Shown here: one piece after another, positions 1-11,138 of the stretch | Layout of the letters: each line of letters begins with the position of its first letter | Position numbering within the stretch: the first letter of the stretch is position 1 | NCBI GenBank assembly: GCA_965202845.1 | Contig: OZ241856.1 | Location: forward strand, 372,001 to 436,000 | Reading direction: 5' to 3' | Length of the DNA stretch: 64,000 bases | Source of the DNA: CBDATA01 sp965202845 | Lineage (GTDB): Bacteria > Acidobacteriota > Vicinamibacteria > Marinacidobacterales > Marinacidobacteraceae | Made by a program: the position numbers and the translations under genes | The notes under the pieces: model-generated | What the model was told of the DNA's origin: nothing | Database searches by the model: none | The model's input: the letters and a program-made list of their open reading frames with translations, nothing else

Positions 1-828
1 ATCATCACCTGGAACCTGAATTCGATTCGGACCCGTCGCGCCCGCCTGCTCCGCCTGCTGGAACGGCATCGCCCGGACGTCCTGTGCCTTCAGGAGCTGC
101 GGGCCGAGCGGGAGGAGTTTCCGTGGCTTGAAGTGAAGGCGGCGGGGTACGCGGCGGCGGTGGAGGCGCAGCCGGCCCGGAACGGGGTCGCGGTGCTGGC
201 CCGGAATCCGGTCGAGGTGCGGTCCTGCAGTCTGCCGGTCGGCGACCGCGACGAGGCCCGGATGCTGGACGTGATGCTGGATGTGGCGGCGGGGCCGCTT
301 CGGGTGCTGTCGGTCTATGTGCCGAACGGCAAGTCGCCCCGCCATCCCGACTGGCGGTACAAGCTGGACTGGCTGGGCGCGCTCCGGGAGCGCCTGTCCG
401 CGACCGCTCGCCCGGAGGAGCCGCTCGCGGTGTGCGGCGATTTCAACGTGGCGCCGCTGGATCGGGATTCGGCGGTGGCCGACCCGAACGGAGTTCTCTG
501 TCATCCTTCGGCGCGGAAGGCGCTGGCGGATCTGATCGACTGGGGACTCTCGGACGCCTACCGGCGCCGGTATCCGGTGGGCGGCGAACCGGACAAGGGG
601 ATCTACACCTGGTGGGACTACACCCGGCTCTCCTTCGCGCGGGATGTGGGAGCCCGGATCGACCACATCCTCGTGACTCCGCCGCTGGCCGACCGGATTA
701 CGGGCGTGCGGGTGGACCGCGACGAACGGCGCCAGCGGAAGGGGGAGGACATCCCATCCGATCATGCCCCGCTGATCGCCGACTTCACCGATTCCCGAGT
801 CGCTCGCCTGGAATCGGGTCATGCCTGA
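1..828 (+). CDS. xthA: Exodeoxyribonuclease III (5'-truncated by window edge)
   Basis: The reading frame is open from base 1, so the start codon lies outside the window; 275 residues are visible. ExoIII-family AP endonuclease/3'-5' exonuclease of base-excision repair. Visible family motifs in order: WNLNS near the N-terminus (active-site Asn), LQELR (metal-binding Glu), YVPNG, GDFN, GARIDHI and the C-terminal SDHAPL with the catalytic Asp-His. Family length is about 260-270 aa, so only a few N-terminal residues are missing. A GTG at 133 is a possible internal start but would lose the WNLNS and QEL motifs. The gene is followed by a degenerate duplicated segment rather than an operon partner. 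Confidence 0.95.
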   Translation: MITWNLNSIRTRRARLLRLLERHRPDVLCLQELRAEREEFPWLEVKAAGYAAAVEAQPARNGVAVLARNPVEVRSCSLPVGDRDEARMLDVMLDVAAGPLRVLSVYVPNGKSPRHPDWRYKLDWLGALRERLSATARPEEPLAVCGDFNVAPLDRDSAVADPNGVLCHPSARKALADLIDWGLSDAYRRRYPVGGEPDKGIYTWWDYTRLSFARDVGARIDHILVTPPLADRITGVRVDRDERRQRKGEDIPSDHAPLIADFTDSRVARLESGHA

Positions 829-841
829 AGTCGTCCTCTGG

Positions 842-1050
842 ATCTGGCCATCGAGACCCTGCGGAACGAGACGCGGAAGGACATCCGGGAGAACGCCCTG
901 GCCGCCCAGGCCGCGCGGATCGTCGGCCTCATCAGGCTGCTCGGATAGAGACGGAAAGGGCTCTACCAGCTGAGCGTTCCCTCGAACGCCAGCGAGTGCG
1001 CCCGGATCATCCCGCTCCCGCCCCCGAACAGCGCCGCGCTCTCCCGGCGG
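842..1050. repeat. Degenerate copy of the coiled-coil/autotransporter 3' junction
   Basis: This non-coding stretch is a diverged copy of 1374-1622. It carries, on the plus strand, the last codons of a coiled-coil protein like the one at 1065-1520 (to the TAG at 946-948). On the minus strand it carries the last ~29 codons of an autotransporter like the one ending at 1536 (ending in the same EGTLSW). Relative to the intact copy it lacks an in-frame 42-bp piece between two GCCC tetranucleotides. It is best read as the scar of a larger tandem duplication that has mostly been lost. Confidence 0.8.
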
Positions 1051-1052
1051 CC

Positions 1053-1058
1053 TATAAT
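1053..1058 (+). promoter_or_regulatory. TATAAT -10 box, leaderless start
   Basis: A perfect TATAAT lies 6 bp before the ATG at 1065, so the transcript would start at or next to the start codon. No convincing -35 element or Shine-Dalgarno sequence is visible. One of a series of such boxes in this window. Confidence 0.6.
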
Positions 1059-1064
1059 CGGACC

Positions 1065-1520
1065 ATGCTTGAGGTCGCGCCCGCGTTTGACACCCTCCGC
1101 TACGCGAAGCTGCTGGTCGGGGGCGGATTCACCGAGCAGCAGGCCGAGACGCTGGCCGAAGCGCAGGCCGGCGCGATCCACGCCAGCTTGGCGACGAAGG
1201 ACGACGTGGATCAGATCAAGCTGGCCATCGAGACCCTGCGGCAGGACACGAAGAAGGAGATCGCGCGAGTCGAGCTGGCCATCGAGACCCTGCGGCAGGA
1301 GACGCAGAAGGACATCGAGACTCTGCGGGAGGCGACGAAGAAGGACATCGAGACTCTGCGGAGGGAGACGCAGGTGGCCATCGAGACCCTGCGGAACGAG
1401 ACGCGGAAGGACATCCAGGAGAACGCCCAGGCGGTCAAGGCCGAAATCCTGAAATGGATGTTCGGCGCCCTGGCCGCCCAGGCCGCGCTGATCGTCGGCC
1501 TCATCAGACTGCTCGGGTAG
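1065..1520 (+). CDS. Small hendecad coiled-coil membrane protein (DUF1640/Bdr-like)
   Basis: A 151-aa protein of unknown function. Residues 1-50 resemble the N-terminus of DUF1640/CCDC90-like proteins (TEQQAETLAEA). Residues 55-116 form a coiled coil of 11-residue units beginning IETLR. Residues 130-150 form one hydrophobic C-terminal segment that would anchor it in the inner membrane with the coil on one face. The ATG at 1065 is chosen because TATAAT sits 6 bp upstream; a longer frame opening at 432 is only antisense-like read-through. It converges on the autotransporter gene with 15 bp between stops. The same layout, with unrelated repeat sequences, recurs at 37310 and 57961. Confidence 0.75.
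   Translation: MLEVAPAFDTLRYAKLLVGGGFTEQQAETLAEAQAGAIHASLATKDDVDQIKLAIETLRQDTKKEIARVELAIETLRQETQKDIETLREATKKDIETLRRETQVAIETLRNETRKDIQENAQAVKAEILKWMFGALAAQAALIVGLIRLLG
1281..1412 (+). repeat. 33-bp tandem repeats encoding IETLR hendecads
   Basis: Four consecutive 33-bp units encode 11-residue repeats starting IETLR. Nearly identical DNA in adjacent units (atcgagac..ctgcgg) gives a slippage substrate that changes coil length without shifting frame. Confidence 0.75.
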
Positions 1521-1622
1521 AGAGCCAGCCGGGCTCTACCAGCTGAGCGTTCCCTCGAGCGCCAGCGAGTGCGCCCGGATCATCCCGCTTCCGCCGAACA
1601 GCGCCGCACTCTCCCGGCGCAT
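1374..1622. repeat. Intact partner of the duplicated segment at 842-1050
   Basis: Spans the end of the coiled-coil gene, the convergent gap, and the end of the autotransporter gene. It is the full-length copy of the degenerate segment upstream. Confidence 0.75.
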
Positions 1623-4600
1623 CCCCTCCAGCCCCAGACGGAACCCGTCCCCCGCCAGCCGGTAGCGCGCACCCAGCCGCAGCTGACGCCCACGCTCCGC
1701 AACCGCCATCCCCGCATACGGCGTCAACGTCGCCCCACCGTCCAGACCGAACCCATGACCGCCCTCCGCCGTCAGACGACGCTCCGGAACCACCCCCGAA
1801 CCCGGCCCCGCCGCCATCATCATCGACGACGATGGCGACCGATCGAACAGCTGGGCGACCCCGCTCGCCGATTCCCCCTGCGAAGGCTCCACCTTCAAGA
1901 ACGCGCCCCGACCCGCCGCGTCCGGCTCCAGGCTCACCGCCGCGCCGAACCCCCATTCCCGCCGATCCGCCGCGTGCGCCAGCAGCCCCCGACCCCGCAA
2001 CTCCACCGAAAGCCGCGAACCCAGCGCCCGGTAGCGCGCCCCGCCTCCGACCTCCAGCCCCGCGCCCTCCACCGCGTCCCCCCGGTCGTACCGCATCCCC
2101 GCCTCTAGCGAAGGCGTCAGCGTCCCGCCCCAAAGCGCCCGCTCGTGCGAACCCTCCAGCAGCAGCCGCAACCGGCTCAGGTGCATCGTCATCCCCGTCA
2201 GACCGCCCTCCGCCGCCGTCGCAAGCCGCGCGTACGACCCCTCGCCCTTCACCGCCAGCCGGGTCGTCCCCCCCGAAAGCCAGTCCGCGTTCTCCAAAAG
2301 CGCCCCCCGACCGCCGACCGCCCCGCTGGCGAAGCCCATCCCCGCGCTCCGCCGCGCGCCCGCCCCCTCCTCGGCGATCCGGACTTCGCCCCGACCGTAG
2401 CCGCCGCTCGCCCAAAGGTTCGAGCCGTCCGGCGCGAACCACGCGACATAGGGGTGCGCCGAGGTCAGTCCCGCCTCGTAGGCGCCCGCCACCGCGCCCT
2501 CGGTTCCCATACTGGTCGCGTCGAAATCGCCGCCGGCGCGCGAAAGCACAAGCCCCGCCAGCAGGTTCGTCCCGATCCGGGCGTCCGCCCCCAGATGCGC
2601 CGACCACAGGTCGCCGTCGAACGACACCTCCCGGTCGGCGCCGCCCAGCGAAAGCAGGCCGCCCCGACCCCAGACCCCCACCGACGACCAGAAGCTCTCC
2701 TCGGCGTCCTCGGAACCGAGCGTCATCTGGAACGCCGCCCCGTTCAGCGCGTCGCCCAGCCGCAGCGGTTGACCGGTCGCAATCCGCTCCTCCTCCCGGA
2801 ACAGCCCCGACTCATGCCGGAAATGCCGCATCTCCCCGTCTCCCGTCGCGCCCATCGGCATGCCCAGCTGGAGCCCGTCCATCGCCTGGCCCGCCGCCAC
2901 CGACTCGATCCGGTCCGCCACCGCCCCCGTCGCCTGCGAGGCGAACGCCGCCGCGAACTGCGGCAGGATCACCTCGTTCAACCGGTTCGCCCGCCCGATC
3001 TCCGCCGCGCTGGTCGTATTCCGCACCGTCACCGATACCGAATCCGCCTGCACCGCCCCGTAGTCCCCGCCCGACACCCGGTGGCGCACCGTCGCCTGGA
3101 CGTCCGCAAGCGAGTTCGGGTCCTCCACCCCCGAAACCGTCACCATCTGCGGCTCGCTCCAGTTCGCCGTCGTGAACGAAAGCGCCCCCGAAACCGAGGC
3201 CGCCCCCGGATCGCTGCTCGAAGGCGTCACCGTCACCGGGCCGGTCGGCTCGCTCAGCAAAACCACCGAGTAGCTCCCGCTCCCGTCCTCGTCGATCTCG
3301 AGTTCGGTCGGCGCCACGGTCACCCCCGCCTCGTCGTTTTCGACGACGCGCACCATCAAGTTGACCGGCTCCGCCTGGTCGTAGCCTCCGCCCGAAGCCC
3401 GGTGCGTCAAGGTCGCCATGTCGGGAACCGCGTCGGCGTCCTCGCCCGCAGTCACCCGCACCGTCTGCGGCGTCCGCCAGTTCGCCGGAGTGAAGGTCAG
3501 CGCCGTCGGGGCTATCGATATACCCCCCGAAGCCCCGGAGACCGCCACCTTCACATCGCCGGTGGGTCGGCTCTGGAGAACCAGCGTGTAGCTCCCGCTC
3601 CCGCCCTCGTCCACCGAAAGCTCCGTCTCCGAAACCCGCAGCCCGGCGGGCTTGCCCTGAATCCGCAGCGACACCGCCCCGATCTCCACGTCGTCGTAGC
3701 CGCCGCCCGAAGCCCGGTGCCGCAGGCGAACCGTCCCCGAAGGCGCGTCCTCCGCCACCCGCACCCGCACCGGCTGCGGAGCGTCCCAGTTCGCCCGGGT
3801 GAAGGTCAGCGACGACGGGTCCACCGTCACGCCCCCCGCCGACACCGACTCCGCCATCCCGTAGCCCTGCGCCCGCACGATCGAAACCGTGACCGTCACA
3901 TCCCCCGAAGGCTGCTGGTCCAGGACCAGCGTGTAGCTCCCGCTCCCACCCGCCGGGGTCTGGAGCGCCCCCAGCGAAAGCGTCACGCCCGCCGACGGGG
4001 TGGAGGGGGAGGGCGACGATCCCCCGCCGCCGCCTCCGCCGCCTCCCCCGCCCCCGCCGTCGTTGTCGGTGATCGTCACCGTCGTCGTCGCGTTCCCCAG
4101 TCCGTACCCCGCGGGAAGCGTCGCAGAGGGCGCGATCGTCACCGTGAACGTCTCCGGCCCCTCCGCCGCCGAGTCGTCGGTGATCGGAATCGCGATGGTC
4201 TTGCTGGTGTCGCTCGCCGAGAACGAAACCGACGTCACCGCGTCGTTGTCGTAGTCCCCGTCCGCCGGGTTCGCCGCCCCGGTCGCCCCGTCGCCGCCGT
4301 AGGTCACGTTGAAGGTCACCGCCTGCCCGAACGCCGCCCCCGCCGTGATCGCGACCGAGGCGGTTCCCGCGCCCTCCGCCACCGTCAGCGTCGCCGGCAC
4401 CGAAACCAGGGTCTTCGCCGCCACCCGGATCACGACCTCCTCGCTGTCCGAGTTCCCGTTCCCGTCCCGGGCGATCGCCTTCATCGTGAACACCCCGGAC
4501 CCCAGCGGGGTGAACCGCAGCCGCGCCCGCGACAGGTTCGTCCCCGCCGGCAGCGCCGGCGCCGTCTCCCCCGCCTTCCGCTCCCAGGCGTATGTCAGCG

Positions 4601-7600
4601 AGTCGCCGTCCGCGTCGGTCGCCGAAGCGACGATGTTCACCTCCTGCCCCAGTCGGATCGTCACGTCGGCGATGTCCGCAAGCGCCGGCGAGGCGTCGTC
4701 GTCGGTGATCGTCACCGTCGTCGTCGAACGGCTCAAAACGAACCCCGAAGGCACGCCGCCCCGCGCCGAGATCGTCACCGTGAACGTCTCGTTCCCCTCG
4801 TCCCGGGCGTCGTCGGTGATCGGGATCACGATGTTCCGGGTCGTCTGGCTCGCCGAGAACCGCACCGACGTCGCCGCGTCGTTGTCGTAGTCTCCGTCCG
4901 AGGGGGTCGCCGCCCCGGTCGCGCTGGTTCCCCCGTAGGCCACGTCGAACGTCTGCGCGCTCCCGAACGCCGCCGACGCGGTGATCGCGATCGTCGCGTT
5001 CCCCGCCCCCTCCGCGACCGTCAGGGTCGCCGGAACCGAAACCGTCTTCGCCGCCGCCGCCGAGGACACGGGCGTCGCTCTCACTTCTTCCGACCACGCC
5101 GACTGCGCGCTACCCGCCCGGGCGCGCAGCCGGAACGTGTATTCGGTGGCGTTCGTCAGGCTCCCCGCCACCGCGCTGGTCGCGGCGCCGTCGCTCACCG
5201 TCGCGCTGGTCCAGGAGCCCGACCCGATCCTGTATTCATACACCCAGGCGGTGATCCCCCGACCCGGCTGCGGGTTCCATGAAAGCGTGACCTGGCCGTC
5301 CCCCGCCGTCGCCGTCAGCGTCGGCTTCTGCGGCCCCACCGGCGTCGCCGTCGCCCAGTCGGTCGCCGTCCCGTCCCCACCGGCGTTCACCGCCCGAACC
5401 TTGAAGCTGTACTCGGCGTCGTTCTCCAGACTCGTCACCGTGTAGGTCGTCGTGTCGGCGTCCGAGCCGGAAATCAGGGTCCAGCCGGCGCTGCTCCGGT
5501 CGGCCGTTTTGTCGTAGCGCAGCTTGTAGCCGGTGATGCTGTCGACGTCCGGGTCGTCCCAGGTCAGCGTGACCTGCGCGTTGCTCGCCGTCGCGGTCAG
5601 CCCGGTGGGCGCGTCCGGCGGGTCCACCGTCTCCGCCTCCACCGTCACGTCCGCCGTCCCGGCGTCGGGGATCGCGTCGGCGGTCGCCCCGGTCAGCCGG
5701 AAGGAATGGTTGATGGTCGTCGTCCCCGCCTTCGCCCCGCTCACCGTCACCGTCTGCGCGGTGTTGTAGTTCCCCGTGGTGAAGGTGAGCGTCTCCGGGG
5801 AGACCGTCGCGGTGTCGGCGTCGGCGCTCGAAAGCGTGAGCGTCCCCGCGAACGCCTTGGTGAGCGCCGCCGTGTAGGTCGCCGTCGATCCCGCCGTCAC
5901 CGTCACCGGCGCGCCGACCAGCGTCAGCGCGTCCAGGTCGTCGTTCTTGTAGGTGACGTCGCGGGCGTTGGACCAGGGGCCGTTCGTCTGGGTTCCGGAG
6001 GTTCCGGTGACGTAGCCCCGGGCCCGGATGCGGACTTGCACGACCGCGCCGCCGGGGTAGTCGTCGCCCGGGTCCACCCGGGCCGAACGGGTGGCGATGT
6101 TGGTGCGGGAGGAGCTGGGCTGCACCGGCTCGTTGCTCCAGGCGCCGCCCTTGAGCCGGGTCTGCGCCTGCCAGCCGGAGAAGTTGGCGGCGCCGCTCAC
6201 CAGGTCGCCGACCGCCGAACCCGCGTGGGTCCAGGTGAGGTTGATCCGCCCGCTGGTCGTCGAGGTCGCCGTCGCCAGAACCGGCGCGGTGACGGTGGTG
6301 TCGGTCACCGTCACCCTCACGGCGGGCGCGCTGGTCACCGACCCGTAGCCGGTAACGGCGTGGCTGATCGTGACGGTCGCGTCGTCCATGTCGGCGTCGG
6401 AAACGCCGGTGACCGTCACCGTCTGCGCTTCGCTCCAGTTGGTGGTGTTGAAGGTGAGCGCCCCCGACACCGTCGCCTTGGCGGTCTTGTCGCTTGTCGG
6501 CGTCACGGTCACCGCGCCGCCCGGCTGGGTGTTCAGCTTCACCGTGTAGGTGTCGCTGCCGTCCTCCGCCACCGTCAGCGTCCGCGTCGAGACCGTCACG
6601 CTGGGCGCGTCGTACTGGTACGTGACCGTCCGGATGTTCGACCAGGGGCCGTTCTGCAGCGTGCCGGTGGACTTCCTGGGAACCCAGGCCCGCGCCCGAA
6701 CCCGCACTTCCAGCTCCGCGCCGTCGGAGTACGCGCCGCCCGGGGAGATCGTCCCGCCGCGGGCGATGAGCTGCCCGTTGGCGAACGCCCGATCCGTCCA
6801 GGCGCCGCCCTTGAGCCGGGTCTGCGCCTGCCACGCCTCCCAGGAGCCGTTGGCCGCGGCGCCGGAGACCATGTCGCCCGAATTCAGGCCGACATGGAAC
6901 CAGGAGAGAGCGATCTTCCCGCTGGCGCTGGAGACGGCCCGGGTCAGCGTCGGCGCGTCCACCTGGCCGGACGCCGGCGTCGCCTTCACCCAGGCGCTGG
7001 CGGCGCCGTCCCCGACGCTGTTCACCGCGAGAACCTTGAAGCTGTACTCGGCGGCGTTCTCCAGGCGCGTCACCGTGTGGGTGGTGGTGTCGGCGTTCGA
7101 ACCGGGGATCAGGCTCCAGGAGGCGCCGCCCCGGTCGGCCGTCTTGGCGTAGCGCAGCTTGTACCCGGTGATGGAGGCGTTGTCCGGGTCGTCCCAGGAC
7201 AGCAGCGTCTTCCCGTCGCTCGGCGTCGCCGTCAGGCCGGACGGGGCGACCGGCGCGGCGAGGTTGGTGGTGTCCCCGACCCGCACCGTCACGCCCGGCC
7301 CGCTGGACACCGACCCGTAGCCGGTCACCGTATGGCTCACCGTGACCGTCTCGTCATCGGTGTTGGCGTCGGACGCGCCGGTGACCGTCACCGTCTGGGG
7401 TTCGCTCCAGTTGGTGGTGGTGAACGTCAGCGCCCCCGAGACCGTGGCCGCGCCGGTGTCGCTGCTGGAGGGCGTCACGGTCGCGTCGCCGCCCGGCGCG
7501 GAGTTCAGCCGCACCGTGTACGTACCGGTCCCGCCCTCGTCCACCCGCAGCGCGTCCTTCGAGACCGTCACGCCGGGGCCGATCGTGACCGTGACCTCGT

Positions 7601-9368
7601 GCGTGCGGCGTGTGACGTTATCGGGACCTCCGTAGAACATGATGATGGTGTAGGTGACGCCGTTGGTGAAATCCTGGGTGCGCGTCCAGGTCCCGCGGGT
7701 CCTTCTTTCAGAGCCGCTCACGACTTCCGCCACGCTGAGGTAGCGCCCGCCCTGTTGTCTCCAGTTCGCGAACCAGAACCAGTCCACCGGCGCTCCCCCG
7801 CTGTCGTAATGCAGCGTCACCCGGTTGTCGCCCGGAATGGCTCTGAGCGTCGGGACCGGCACGGCGTTGGTCGCGCCGGTGGCGGTCGCCGCGCTGCTCG
7901 CCGCGCACGCGCTGTCGGCGTGCTTCGCCAGAAGCCGCATCTCGAAGGCGGTGTCGTCCCCCAGGCCGGTAATGGAGTAGCTGGTCGCGCTGGGGTCCGC
8001 GATCTTCCGGGTGGTCCAGCTGGTCGTCCCCGCCTTGCGGTACTCCAGGGTCCAGTGATCCCGGGACGCTTGGGTCGGGGCGTTCCAGGTCAGGTCCAGG
8101 TTGAAGAAACCCGCCGTCGCCGACAGGTTGGTCGGCGCCTGCATCGTCGTGCAGCCGCCGCTGTCGGTGACCGTCACCGTCACTTCCGGGCCGCTGGTCA
8201 CCGCCCCGTACCCGGCCACCGCATGGCGCACCGTGACGGTCTCGTTGGCCGTGTTGGCGTCGCCCACTCCCTTGACCGTCACCGTCTGGGCGGTCCTCCA
8301 GTTGGTGGTGGTGAAGGTGAGCGCGCCCGACACCCGGGCCGCGCCGGTGTCGCTGCTGGAAGGCGTGACGGTCACATTGCCGCCCGGCGCGGTGTTCAGC
8401 CGCACCGTGTACGTCGCCTCGGCGTTCTCGGCCACCGACAGCGCGTCCTCCGAGAGCGTCACGCCCGGATCGGAGGCGTCGTCGTCCTCGATGGTCAGGG
8501 TGAGGGAATCGCCGGTCCAACCGCTGGTGGATGAGGAGGCAGTGAGTTTGATGGTTTCGTCGCCTTCATCCCGTGTATCGCTGAGGATCCTGATGGTCAC
8601 CGTGCCTGTTCTGTCACCTTCAGCGATGGTGACTCCGGAGCCAGTCGGATAACACCAATCCGTATCCGCCGGATTCAAGGGCGCTTCACATCCGTTGGAA
8701 GCCTTGTTGGAGCCGCTGGCCGTGCCCAGAGGGCTGGAAGGAGTGATACTGACGTTGAGCCCGCCTGTTGGCGCGGGCTGGCCGAGGGTGACGGTGATGA
8801 CCACGTCCTTCGTCCCGGAATTTCCTTCCGTGATCGTGGTGGAGTCGACGGACAGCGCGATGATCTTGTTCGCGGGCGTCGCCAACTGCTCGTCGGAGGG
8901 CACGCCGGCGCCGTTGGCGTTCACCGCCCGGACCTTGAAGCCGTAGGTCTCGCCGTTGGTCAGACCGGAGACCGTGTAGATCAATTTGCCGCCGCTGGAG
9001 CCGGTGGTGATGGTCCCGAAGGCGCCGTAGTCGCCCGATCCCTCCTTGCGCTGCATCTCCCAGCGGGTGATGCCGGAGTCGCTCGGGTCGTTCCATGCAA
9101 GGAGAACTTGCCCGTTGCCCGGGGTGGCGGTGAAGCCGGCGGGCTGGTCCGGCCGGTTGGCGGGCAGCACGGTGAAGGTGGTGGTGGTCCGCCCCGTCTG
9201 ACGGGCCAGGCCGTTGAGGCCGTTCCATTGCCAGGTGATGCTGTGGACGCCCGGCCCCACCGTGGCGCAGGGATCGAAGTTGACGTTGCCGGTTCCGACG
9301 ACCTCCCTACTTTGACAGTTGAGCACGATTTCGGTCGGAGCGTCGGATCGGGAAGCTGTTGAAAACAA
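1536..9368 (-). pseudogene. Autotransporter adhesin, 3' part (FN3/Calx-beta passenger plus beta-barrel), cut off by IS
   Basis: An open frame of 2,610 codons. Its first ~22 codons lie inside the IS and encode no signal peptide, so this part alone could not be exported. The passenger alternates fibronectin type III modules (SITGYKLRYAKT-type) with Calx-beta-like modules ending in acidic DDD turns. It also contains repeated units of the SSSDTGAA..VSGALTFTTTNW type. A Gly12 run and a Ser/Pro spacer lie at about residue 1780. The last ~350 residues are an autotransporter barrel with alternating strands, ending EGTLSW with the terminal aromatic residue expected for BAM recognition. Joined to 11139-12386, with the IS and one repeat copy removed, the frame restores exactly to about 2,878 aa. 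Probable surface adhesin, now inactivated unless the IS excises. Confidence 0.85.
9009..9304. repeat. 296-bp direct repeat, copy beside IS left end
   Basis: Matches 11223-11518 at a constant offset of 2,214 with no gaps seen by eye. It encodes part of an FN3 module of the autotransporter. The two copies flank the IS precisely, so this is read as an unusually long target-site duplication. Confidence 0.9.
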
Positions 9369-9444
9369 ACATGTTCTGAAACAAGGGAGCTTTTCGCTAC
9401 TCGCTCTGTTGTGCCTAGCGATTTTTCTGGTTTGACTTCTGTGC

Positions 9445-9450
9445 TATACT
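9445..9450 (+). promoter_or_regulatory. TATACT -10 box of the IS1634-like transposase
   Basis: TATACT lies 6 bp upstream of the transposase ATG at 9457, giving a leaderless or near-leaderless message. A TTGACT 7 bp further upstream is too close to be a -35 element. Confidence 0.55.
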
Positions 9451-9456
9451 CCACCC

Positions 9457-11112
9457 ATGTTCGTTCGCGTCAAGTCCACTCCCAACAGCCCCCGGCGCTC
9501 CGTACAACTCGTCGAAGGCGTACGCAACGGAACCAAGGTCCGCCAACGCATCGTCCGACACATCGGCATCGCAAAGGACGACAAGGAGCTCGAACGCCTG
9601 AAGCGGCTCGGCGAGTTCATCAAGACCAAGCTCAAGACCGAACGCCAGCCTCTCCTCTTCTCCTCCGAAAAGCTCGCCGAGCAGGTCATCCGCGTCGGGC
9701 GCGAGGGCGACGGCAAGGCGACCCTACCCGTCGATCTCAAGCAACTGAAGGAAGCCCAACGGATCACGACCGGCATCCATGAGGTCTACGGCGAGGTCTA
9801 CCGGCATCTGGGTCTGAACGCGCTGTTGCCGCGCTCCCGCTATCGGGCGTACCACGACGCCCTGTTCCACACGGTGATGGCGCGGATCGCCAACCCCGAC
9901 AGCAAGCGCGGCAGCGTGCGGAGTCTTGAAAACGACTTCGGGGTGAGCCTGCCGCTTCACAAGGTCTACCGGATGATGGATCGGCTGGACGCGAGGACAA
10001 TCGAACGGCTTCGCGCCCGGGTCGGCGACGCCACCCGCTCGGTGTTGCCCGATCCGGTCTCGGTGTTGTTCTTCGACTGCACCACGCTGGCCTTTGCGAC
10101 AGAGGAGGAGGATGAACTCCGCCAGAAGGGGTACAGCAAGGACGGCAAGCACCGCTACTCGCAGGTGCTGCTGGCGCTGATGGTCACCCGCGAGGGGCTT
10201 CCGGTGAGCTACGAGGTGTTCCCCGGCGCCGCCTACGAGGGGCACAGCCTGGTTCCGGTGTTCGAGGGCTTGCTGCGCCGTCACCCGGCGCAGCAGGCGG
10301 TCTGCGTAGCGGATCGGGGGATGCTCAGCGCCGCCAACCTGGAAGCCCTGGACGCGATGGGCGGCGGCTATGTGGTGGGCGCCCGGCTGCGCCAGCTCCC
10401 CGGCGCGCTACGCAGGAAGATTTGGAATCTCGACTCCTACGTCCCGCTGGAACACTCCTCGGAGCGCCTGGTGAACGAATGGGATCACCAGGGGCGACGC
10501 TTGATCGTCACGTGGTCCGCCAAGCGGGCGCGCAAGGACGCCCGTGATCGCCACCAGGCGATCCAGCGGGCGTTCGACAAGCTGTCGCAAAGCGACAACC
10601 CCAAAGCGCTGTTGTCCCAGCATGGCGCCAAGCGCTTCATCGCCGTTGAGGGGGATGCGCGGCTCGTCGTGGATCAGAAGAAGATCGACGAGGCGGCGCG
10701 CTGGGACGGACTGGCCGGCGTCATCACCAACCTGCGCGACGCGCGGGCCGCCGAAGTGCTGTCGCACTATCGGGGACTCTGGCGGGTCGAGGAGAGCTTC
10801 CGCATCACCAAGCACGATCTGCGCGTCCGGCCGATCTGGCACTGGACCGAACAACGGATCCGCGCCCACATCGCGATCGCCTTCATGGCGTTCGCCTGCG
10901 TGCGCCATCTGGCCTATCGGGTCGCGCTCCAGAAGGAGCGGATGTCTCCCGAAGTCATCCGCAATGCGCTGGCGCACCGCAAGTGTTCGGTGTTGCTCTG
11001 CGAGAAAACCGGAGAGCGATACGCCATCCCCGCGAAGCCGTCCCTGGAGGCCGAGAGCATCTACGCCGCGATGAGACTCCCCCTGCCGACCACGCCGTAC
11101 CAGCTCGCCTGA
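9457..11112 (+). CDS. IS1634-family transposase
   Basis: A full-length 551-aa DDE transposase. Catalytic residues are visible as Asp in FFDCTTL (about residue 206), Asp in VCVADRGML (about 287) and Glu in WRVEESFRITKHDL (about 446), followed by the family's typical C-terminal RPIWHWTEQRIRAH block. The N-terminal ~100 residues are basic and helical, suited to binding the IS ends. There is no frameshift or internal stop, so the element may still be mobile. The ATG at 9457 is supported by a -10 box 6 bp upstream. Confidence 0.95.
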   Translation: MFVRVKSTPNSPRRSVQLVEGVRNGTKVRQRIVRHIGIAKDDKELERLKRLGEFIKTKLKTERQPLLFSSEKLAEQVIRVGREGDGKATLPVDLKQLKEAQRITTGIHEVYGEVYRHLGLNALLPRSRYRAYHDALFHTVMARIANPDSKRGSVRSLENDFGVSLPLHKVYRMMDRLDARTIERLRARVGDATRSVLPDPVSVLFFDCTTLAFATEEEDELRQKGYSKDGKHRYSQVLLALMVTREGLPVSYEVFPGAAYEGHSLVPVFEGLLRRHPAQQAVCVADRGMLSAANLEALDAMGGGYVVGARLRQLPGALRRKIWNLDSYVPLEHSSERLVNEWDHQGRRLIVTWSAKRARKDARDRHQAIQRAFDKLSQSDNPKALLSQHGAKRFIAVEGDARLVVDQKKIDEAARWDGLAGVITNLRDARAAEVLSHYRGLWRVEESFRITKHDLRVRPIWHWTEQRIRAHIAIAFMAFACVRHLAYRVALQKERMSPEVIRNALAHRKCSVLLCEKTGERYAIPAKPSLEAESIYAAMRLPLPTTPYQLA

Positions 11113-11138
11113 GGGCTCGAACCCCGCCGCCGCAGCCT

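Noticed and set aside
432..1520. 362-codon version of the first coiled-coil frame
   Set aside because: Overlaps xthA in another frame and crosses the degenerate duplicate; TATAAT next to ATG 1065 defines the gene.
4018..4056. Phase-variable tract at the Gly run of the adhesin
   Set aside because: The stretch is made of mixed GGC/GGA/GGG codons with short homopolymers; not a clean slippage substrate like those at 12416 and 47274.
1536..9368. CRISPR or satellite array inside the adhesin because of its repetitive DNA
   Set aside because: The repeats are in-frame FN3 and Calx-beta protein modules of variable spacing.
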